NCBI RefSeq assembly: GCF_000350225.1
Contig: NW_005179179.1
Coordinates: 94,609 to 158,608 of the forward strand
Source of the DNA: Chondrus crispus
Taxonomy: Eukaryota; Rhodophyta; Florideophyceae; Gigartinales; Gigartinaceae
Reading direction: 5' to 3'
Length of the DNA: 64,000 bases
The notes below the pieces were generated by a model. The model saw only the letters and a program-made list of their open reading frames with translations. It was not told the origin of the DNA and made no database searches. Below are positions 57,216 through 64,000 of the stretch, piece after piece. The first letter of the stretch is position 1. Each line of letters starts with the position of its first letter. The position numbers and the translations under genes are program-made.

Positions 57216-58371
57216 ACTACTGTACTGGAGCTTAAGGAAGTGGTCATGATGCATGTTCTAGCAGCATCGTACAACAATAATGTGTCTACAATAGCAGACC
57301 CGAAGAACGAGGAGTTTTTTTAGTACTGGACTATCAGCAAATCGGTACAACGACATATGGTCTGCGATGAGCTGCACCAAACACCGCCGTCAGACAGTTG
57401 ACCAGTTAAACTGAGGATGGTCCAATAGACCATTACGTGGGAATGCTCTCATAACGGAGCTTGAACAAGAGTTGGCATCCATCAATAGATCTCTTGTTTA
57501 TGTTCCAGGCAGTACCATTTTTTCTCTGGATGATGATCACCAACGCCTTCGGTCTCGGTTAGTAGCTTCTTTAACTAACCTATCGCAGTTGAACAACCCG
57601 CAAAAGGCTTTAGGCCCAGTTAATAATGCTGTCTGCTCCGCGCTGACATCCGCTTTTATTGCAAGCCATTACTGTAGACCAGGAGAAAAACTCATCCATA
57701 CTTCGCAAAGGTTAGCCCAAATGATGCAAGGTGCTGCTACTCCGGGCTGCTTAAGACCTATGACTGAAGCAGTTTTCGCTTCTGATAGAGGCTACAATTG
57801 CAAAGAAACTGTGTCATTTATTAATGACACGCTAGGAGCAACTGGAATTGGGACACACAAGAGAAGTTTAGGTTATCCGTTTGTGTTTGGTAATGGCCCA
57901 ATTACGAAGAGACACAAAGGAAGGTCTGTTGGCGAAAAGGGTTGTCACACAGTGTACAGTGCTGTGCGCCAACCTTCTGGGGCCAGTGGAAGAACGGTGG
58001 AGGCTTTTGTATATCGAGAGAGCTATAGTGGCAGAATAGCGGCTATATACCATACTGACCTGACGAGATTTGGGTCTCACACTTTTACCCTTATCCCAAA
58101 AACAGGATTCAAAGGAGTCTACTGTGAAGGTGATATAACCAGAATGCAGCAAGTATTCACATCTGAACCTCAGCTGACAAGGGCCAGCTCAGGTGAATTT
58201 TTTTGGCCACAGGCTAAAGTAGAAAATGCCTTGCGAAACGTGAATCATTTGACTATACAGCAGGCCGAGGATCCTGGCTGGTTCATCTCTCGTGCATTTT
58301 AATTCACATCGAGAACCTCTGCATCTTTCATAAGTGCAACGACATCCAATTATCATACCAATATTCGCACC

Positions 58372-59481
58372 ATGGCTAGACGTCCTGCATGTCAAACAGT
58401 TGTGCAAGGTGCTGACCCTCTTCCAAGTGACATATCCGAAGCTACAAATATACTTGAGACCAAATGGGGCTGCATTATTGATGGCTTAAATATGCAAAGA
58501 CGAGTACGTGAGGTTCAGCAGAGCAATTCTCAAGCAATACTCTACTTCAATACTGCAACAATAAGCGGGGTTAATGGGATGCGCAAAGATGAACTACTTT
58601 CTTTGCTGACTGCTGTAGGACACAGGCAATCTGCTCCACAAAGGAAACAGCAACTTATACAAAAGATTACTGAACTTCAGGCTAGAGTAGCAAATGGATC
58701 CATTCCGCTCGACGAAATTGAACCCGAGCAAGCGTCTGCCACTGAATTTCAACAAAGGGACACAGAAGCTTTCGAGAAAGAACTTTATAATGCGTCATTG
58801 ACTTCGTGGTTTATGAAACCACGAGCAACAACAACTGGTATGAGAGAGGGATCCGTGAATGAGCTACGGATTCTAAAAGCATTACCAAAATTCTTTGAGA
58901 GACACATTCTAAAATGTTCGTCAAGGTCATATACGAGCATGGAAGGGCATCATAAAGTGCAGTGCATACGTACTGTAGGACTACTGGGTTCTTTGAAAGT
59001 ACCTTTGTTAGCAGGAAGCCCTGATGCAATTATCTCTATTTTCAACCCGGAGGATGACGTGTATGTTGCAGGAGTCGAAATTAAAACAATGACTGCACTC
59101 GGAACCATTGCAAAAGCTAAGAAAACGGAAGAAAAACATGTCCATCTATCTGCAATCCGGGGAATAGGCGAAACTACGGCTGAAACAGCCCTTTTTCATG
59201 ATCTCGAACCGAATACATCTTACAGGCTGCAATGTTTGCATCATGCGCCAGTGATAGGGAAGAGGCGTGTCTCGTTTGTAGTTTCAAAGGGCAGTAATAT
59301 GGGTATGGGTCAGATTCTATATGCTGCACTTCTCGAGTTTTCTACGAGGATGGTAGCCTGCTACGACTATACCATAAGCTCTGTTCGTTTGTTCACTTTT
59401 ACGTGGATAAGAAGACCATCTGAAAATATTCCAGCAGCCTACGATGAACTACTGCATAACACACATGCAACAGATCTGTAA
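58372..59481 (+). pseudogene. SAP-like plus YqaJ/lambda-exonuclease-fold (PD-(D/E)XK) domain inside the piggyBac frame
   Basis: This is a 369-codon region between the catalytic core and the GGVD block. Near residues 65-95, GMRKDELLSLLTAVGHRQ followed by KQQLIQKI fits a SAP-type DNA-binding helix pair. From about residue 155 the nuclease fold follows: MREGSVNELRIL (conserved Glu), LLAGSPDAIISIF (Asp), VAGVEIKTMTA (Glu-x-Lys) and YRLQCLHHAPV (the Gln of YqaJ-like enzymes). All catalytic-type residues are kept. It lies in the same frame as the flanking transposase, so it looks like a domain insertion rather than a nested element. Its role is unknown; end processing during transposition is one idea. 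Confidence 0.65.
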
Positions 59482-60364
59482 TCATATGCTTCATTTTATA
59501 ACCTGGGTAATGCCTACAAAGTTCTCGCCAATCAGAACGGTGCACTTCCGCCGGCGAGAATGATCAGACCGTCGGCCTTAGTCTATTGAGATTCTCTCAA
59601 AGGAGGAGTGGACGAATTTAGTCGAGCGCTCAAGAGTCTATGTTACACAATTTCCTCGGAAAATCTTATTGTAAGTGTCCAAGGCAGATTATTAGTCGCT
59701 CAAGTTAACAATGCTGCACTTGTGCATCGCCTATCCATAGCCAAACGACGGGGACCGCTGCCTGACGCGTCCTCATATATCAGCACTAGCCAAAGAAAGG
59801 GTTACAGTGCTTTGAGACATAACACGGCGCGTTGTGGAACTTTCACAGGGTTTGCCATGGAGTTGGCTAAATGTTTCTTTGTGGAAAAGTCGAACGCTCC
59901 AGCAGAGCCTGATACGACATTGGAACTTGGCTCTGTTCTTGTATCAGAACGGACGAAAGATTTTTTTGCGCCCTTTGTACTGCAAGGATGCGGCAGTGAA
60001 GTACAATCGACCTGCCGACAAGCAAAGGAGACTGGAGGAAATTCGATTGCATAAATCAGTGCGTGGGAAAGTTTCATATTGTTCGCTTTGCTCGTACAGT
60101 TTCACTCTAAAACTGAACGGAAGAGTGATTAAGAAAAGAGGTGGGCGGCGGCAGAAACAATGGTGTGAGACATGTAGGCAAGGCATCTGCTCTGGATGCT
60201 GGACGACGTAGCACACATTAGACACATTACAAAAAGCAACTATTTCGGTAGTAAAACTTGAAAAACTTAAAGAAAGAGCATTCGATATTCCTACGGATGG
60301 AGAATAAACAATGGAATGAGAAAAGATACAGGTGTTTTGTTTCAGTAAAGGATCGATTCAGTAT

Positions 60365-60860
60365 CGCAACTGTGTATAGTGTCGTGCACAGACGGGGAAG
60401 GGTGGGATCCCCCTCTGGCAGAGCGCGCGCGTTCGGGGCGCCTGTAGGGGATTCGGGAGACCACCCGTAAAGGAACCGGTACGGGGCCGGGCGTCTAACG
60501 CAGTAGGGAAATAAAAAGGAAAAGTGGGAAAGTAGAGCCGAGGAGGGGCGGAGCGGTAGGAACAGCTGTCGCGCGGAGGGCAGAGTGTAGCGGGACGACG
60601 CACGCGGTAGAGATAGGTGGGAATCATGACGTAGATGGCTCGCAGGGTACCGTCGGAGGACGGGGACCGACGCGAGGCACCGACTCCGTTCCAGAAACCC
60701 GAGTTGTAGACCCAAAGCTTCGTGAGGATTTACTTAGGGTCGGACGTCGGCTATTTATTAGCCGGCGTCGGAGCTATGATTAATTAAACTAAAAATACTA
60801 AATTAAAACGACGGCGGCGACGGCCCGAGAAACTCCTCGTGGGGAGGTATGACAACTATT
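60365..60860. mobile_element. GC-rich insertion or LTR-like block in the piggyBac 3-prime region
   Basis: A sharply GC-rich block follows the transposase stop. It ends in an AT-rich tail (TTAATTAAACTAAAAATACT) and a GACGGCGGCG stretch, reminiscent in layout of the DIRS repeat tails at 34.1 and 35.5 kb. CAACT occurs at both edges (about 60368 and 60854). Neither family nor exact borders are certain. Confidence 0.35.
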
Positions 60861-61039
60861 ACACGTGGTGAATGACACCTGGACACAGGGGCCTTGATGC
60901 CCGGTTACACGTGGCGAGAAGTCCACGTGTGCACCGGAGAGGGAGCCGCGCTAGCCGGGGACAAGTGTTCCGAATGTAAAAGATGAGGGGTGTCAGTGCA
61001 CTACTTATACGCGAACACATGCCATTTCGGTTTGCAAAG

Positions 61040-61238
61040 GGCACATGCACACAGATCACGAATTCCGGTGCGTGAATATTTGCGAGAATGTTTTGCTCTG
61101 GGCGTGAAATTCTCGCACGGGTAGTGTCCAATCATGCATCAAATGTACAGTGTACGCAAGGGAACACGAATGTACACAAATGTATCCAATTGTACATTTT
61201 CCATGCATGATCAAAAAATGCACGCAGAGTGCATGGGG
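61040..61238 (-). repeat. piggyBac right terminal inverted repeat
   Basis: About 199 bp, uninterrupted and inverted relative to the left end. It directly abuts TTAA (61239-61242). It provides the empty-site reference for the 529-bp insertion in the left repeat. Confidence 0.85.
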
Positions 61239-61504
61239 TTAAGGGAATAGTGTCCAAGATAACTTTTTAAAAATGCTCAATTTAATTTATATATTTTTGC
61301 AAAAAAGAAGTGTCCTTTCGTGAGGACATCACCGTCCTCACATGTGGACAAGGCCAGGGATGGATAGACAAAACTGTACACCGTGAACCGGATTTAGTCT
61401 GGTGGTTAAATTAGTGTCGCCCGGAAATTGGTATAGGCTATCTTAAATATTGTGTGACGACTTACACGGCCTTAAAACTTAGTGCAGGCTTCATTATTTA
61501 GGTA

Positions 61505-62984
61505 CAGTGGGATACACGCAGGAGTGCCACCCCTTGCCACATGCCAGAAGGTGGCACTATTCAGTAGTGGCACGCACTACTAGCGGAGAGTGAAACGGAG
61601 GTAATATGCACCCCTCTAATGCCTATCTAGATACGCTTTAGTCATAGATAATCGCCCAGTACACCCAGTTATTGCAATTGGTGTCACACAGACTAATTTG
61701 GTGACCAAAAACAAGTCTAATCCACTGGAAATAGAGTCTGTTATACTATATGTGGTGTGACACTATATCCGCCATTACATGATTTAGTATGAGTGACATT
61801 AATAATATGCACAGAAGTAGTGTCACAAAGACGAAGCACCCGATTGTAACAATTTAATCACTTTCTACGGGAGTCCCATCAAAATACTGACGGTATGTTT
61901 CAATTATACGTTGTAGCTTTGGGAGCAAATGACGTTCTTCCCACTGGCAGTTAAGATTCAAAGCCATACCCGTCAATATCATTGCTTTGCGTACATATGA
62001 AACTCCATCCGCATCTGCTTTTCTATTCGCAGTGCTCACTGCTTTCACTGCCAACTCTAGAAAAGCTTTCTTGCCAGGGTTCGGTATCTTACCCGACGAC
62101 TCTTTCCACTTGTTTTCTATGATCATCTTCATTTTGTACTTCTCCCACTGCGTAGATCATTCGCTCTTGATCTTTTGTATATTAAATGAGTCACACGGTT
62201 GAACATAATCTGTAAGATTTGGTTCAAAGTATCTAATCACTGTATTGATTTTGGGCAATGCCAATGTCAGATCGGTTGGTCTCATTATGTCCAGAGCAAT
62301 TGTCAACGTAGAGAACTCTGTTTCCCCCATTTGGTAATGGACTAATCACTTTTTTTCTGACATCCATTGAGGCATAAATCTTTTATCCATCCACCCTTTC
62401 GGACCAGATCTATAGGACACTCCAAAAAGAGTATCAGGGACACCGCGAATGGGATAGGAGCGCGTGTCATTTTTGAATATCATTAAGGGAGCTTTTCTTT
62501 TCGCGTCACGGCCCCCACTTATTCTAATAACCATTGTCATTCCCTCGCCACTCCTCACTGCGTCAGCCTATTCAATTTCTTCGTCTCCTGAAAATCCAAT
62601 GGTGCTCCTATTGTCACCGTCAATTACGAAATGCGTTTCATCCGCGAATTCAATGTCATCCTCCTTGATTTCACCGCTTCTAAATCCACGCGCCAGCACA
62701 CCTAAGTAATAAGCAACCTGCCTTTACAATTGTGCCAGTTTAGCAGGGATAGGTTTGTGCTTTCAGTGTGCGTTCTACTGACAATCCCATACCGGTCCGC
62801 GAACGACTGGGTAAATTGAGGAGAAAGAAATTCTATCATTGGCTTTTGAGAACGTGTATCAAGCATGAATGATTTGTATGCATCCTTACCGCTGTTCTCA
62901 AGAATATGACGGCCGAGGGACTGCAGAGTTTTGTAGTTAAACTTGACACCGAGCTTTCGTAAACGATCAAATTCTGCGGATCAG
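61505..62984 (-). mobile_element. pogo/Tigger-like transposon, interrupted by gypsy sequence
   Basis: A candidate left end is TA then CAGTGGGATACACGCAGGAG at 61505. The interior encodes a minus-strand transposase whose N-terminal part is cut off at about 62984, where gypsy sequence begins. The other terminus would lie beyond the window. The terminus call is tentative; the transposase is clear. Confidence 0.55.
61854..62984 (-). pseudogene. pogo/Tigger DDE transposase, broken and N-terminally cut
   Basis: Reading from 62984 down: FNYKTLQSLGRHILENSG and SPQFTQSFADRYGI (the end of the CENP-B/HTH region), a frameshift near 62760, then VAYYLGVLARGFRSGE and FADETHFVIDGDNRST (first catalytic Asp region). 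TAG follows near 62570, then VIRISGGRDAKRKAPLMIFK and YRSGPKGWMD. The frame passes a stop at 62346 and continues as FEPNLTDYVQPCDSF (the QPxD box of pogo enzymes), a TGA near 62160, and a C-terminal helical part ending at 61854. The order and the SGGRD and QPCD motifs fit the DDE_1 family. Confidence 0.7.
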
Positions 62985-64000
62985 TCTTGCTGCAGTGTTT
63001 CGACCCACGCAGGGCGTTTACGTCCTCTTCCTTTATTATTGCAGATGGAGAAATCGAGGCTGCAGGCGTAGTCGCGGACGTGCGTATGCCAACCACGATT
63101 CCCGAGCTTTTGGAGTCACAACGCGCAGACGAGCTTTGTCAAACCGTGCTCTCACGTCACACACGAAAACACGATTCTCTCTTTCGTGAACGGGACGATG
63201 GCGTGCTACGGCGGGCACGTCCCCGACTTTCCAACTTCGAACAAATCGTTCTACCTGCCAACTTTAGGACCCGTGTTCTTAAACTTGCACATTACTCGAA
63301 GCTCCCCGGGCATCCTGGACAAACAAGAATGTATCATTACGTGAGAAAGACCTACTATTGGCCTCACATGACAGCGGATATCTACGCCACCGTGAGAAAT
63401 TGTTCAACGTGCGCGAAAAATAGACTCAAGCTTCGAAGAGCGATGAATCCCTTGAAACTATTCCCCGCGACCAAGCGACCAAGCCGCTCACGAACCTATG
63501 CATTGACATTCTAGGACCACTCAAGAAATCCAAGCGCGGCTGCAGGTGTCTCTTTGTTATCACGGACAGCTTCACGAAATTAACTCAAGTCGTGCCCCTG
63601 CGCTCTATCACGGCGTACACGGTTGCAGTCACATTCACAGAACACTGGGTATTCAAGTACGGCGCTCCTGAGAGTGTCATACCCGATAACGGCAAGCAAT
63701 TCGCTGCAAGATTCTTCCAATCGGTGTGTTCTATCCTCGCAATCTCGAACATTTTCAGGAGCACGTATCATCCCGAGACTAATGGTCAGGTCGAGCGGTA
63801 CAACTGCACAATTCTCGCCATGTTAAGAAATTTCGTGAACGAGCATCAAGATGATTGGGATAAGTACGGCACAGTTCTGACCTACGCCTATAACAATCAC
63901 GTGCACAGAACCACGGGAACCACTCCTTTCAACTTCGTGCTTTCTCAACCTCCTCCTCCCTTTCATCTAGACCACTCCGCGGATAGTACCATTGCACAGA
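62985..64000 (+). mobile_element. Ty3/gypsy retrotransposon fragment (integrase), continues past the window
   Basis: It begins abruptly at about 62985 with no RT or RNase H, then runs through the integrase to the window edge. It may be a truncated gypsy copy inserted in the pogo element, or the product of a rearrangement joining the two. Confidence 0.75.
62987..64000 (+). pseudogene. Gypsy integrase, frameshifted, partial
   Basis: The N-terminal linker (TIPELLESQRADELCQ) is followed by the H2C2 zinc module: KLAHYSKLPGHPGQTRM, TYYWPHMTADIYATV and NCSTCAKNRL. A frameshift near 63470 changes to the frame of the catalytic core: LCIDILGPLKKSKRG (Asp), VIPDNGKQFAARFF (Asp) and HPETNGQVERYN (Glu). 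It continues through TTGTTPFNFVLSQ off the window. All three catalytic residues are kept. It would insert element cDNA. The frameshift prevents an intact product here. Confidence 0.8.

Larger units (their letters stand above)
55611..60211 (+). pseudogene. piggyBac transposase with embedded SAP/YqaJ-like nuclease, broken
   Basis: ATG at 55611 starts an acidic/Ser-rich N-terminus, with frameshifts near 55965 and 56320. The helical entry domain (LTTVLELKEVVMM) follows the insertion at 56.5-57.2 kb. The catalytic core shows EAVFASDRGYNCKETVSF (second Asp) with GIGTHKR, then VYRESYSGRIAAIYH where Glu replaces the third Asp. From 57472 one frame runs through TAA (58300), a nuclease-like region (58372-59481), TAA (59479) and TGA (59587) into PSALVY and GGVDEFSRALKS, the conserved piggyBac post-catalytic block. 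A frameshift near 59960 leads to the C-terminal cysteine domain (CSLC ... WCETCRQGICSGCW), the family's zinc ribbon. It would cut and paste at TTAA. This copy is inactive. Confidence 0.8.
54793..61238 (+). mobile_element. piggyBac-type transposon (6.4 kb) with TTAA duplication
   Basis: TTAA at 54789-54792 and 61239-61242 flanks inverted ends CCACATGCACGCTGCGTGCA and (reverse complement) CCCCATGCACTCTGCGTGCA. The inverted repeat is about 200 bp per side, the left copy interrupted by a 529-bp insertion. The TTAA target and C-rich ends identify piggyBac independently of the protein. The transposase gene fills the interior. It is broken by in-frame stops, frameshifts and at least one GC-rich insertion. 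Confidence 0.9.

Overview
The window looks like a transposon-rich stretch of a eukaryotic nuclear genome. Support for this comes from Ty1/copia, Ty3/gypsy and DIRS retroelements, from piggyBac, PIF/Harbinger, pogo/Tigger and CACTA-like DNA transposons, and from two nuclear-type genes: an ARMC1-like protein and a fragment of RNA polymerase I/III subunit RPAC1. The intron-poor genes, near-50% GC and this mix of elements fit a multicellular red alga such as Chondrus, but that assignment is inference. Almost every element gene is broken. There are no bacterial operons, rRNAs or convincing tRNAs, and 771 Ns mark an assembly gap at 51079-51849.

Layout. 2.2-2.8 kb: a small secreted cysteine-rich protein gene. 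3.4-8.8 kb: a long inverted-repeat element whose right arm holds two nested insertions. 9.3-13.8 kb: a decayed copia element. 14.3-18.5 kb: two convergent unidentified pseudogenes and a 67-bp tandem repeat. 19.2-31.6 kb: the most unusual block. It has a minus-strand gene joining a ParB-like domain to a 2-oxoglutarate/Fe(II) dioxygenase. A mirror-image duplicated promoter with four regularly spaced 19-bp palindromes separates it from a plus-strand gene joining a beta-class DNA methyltransferase (DPPY) to a SET domain. A convergent CACTA/Tnp2-like transposase follows. 33.2-39.4 kb: a DIRS-type retroelement split by a solo LTR. 40.0-40.5, 47.3-48.1 and 61.5-63.0 kb: pogo/Tigger-like elements. 40.6-47.0 kb: a PIF/Harbinger element with matching termini and target duplication that encloses the ARMC1-like gene and the RPAC1 fragment. 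54.8-61.2 kb: a piggyBac element with TTAA duplications whose transposase frame contains a YqaJ-like PD-(D/E)XK nuclease. 63.0-64.0 kb: a gypsy integrase running off the window.

How the parts may work together. The 19-31 kb block reads as a mobile chromatin- and DNA-modification cassette: DNA writer, SET-domain protein, 2OG oxygenase, DNA-binding/ParB-like factor and transposase, with the two cargo genes driven from inverted copies of one leader. Its outer ends were not resolved, so its unity is inference. In most elements the main conserved frame continues straight through several stop codons, each explicable by one C-to-T or G-to-A transition. This suggests decay by cytosine deamination after silencing.
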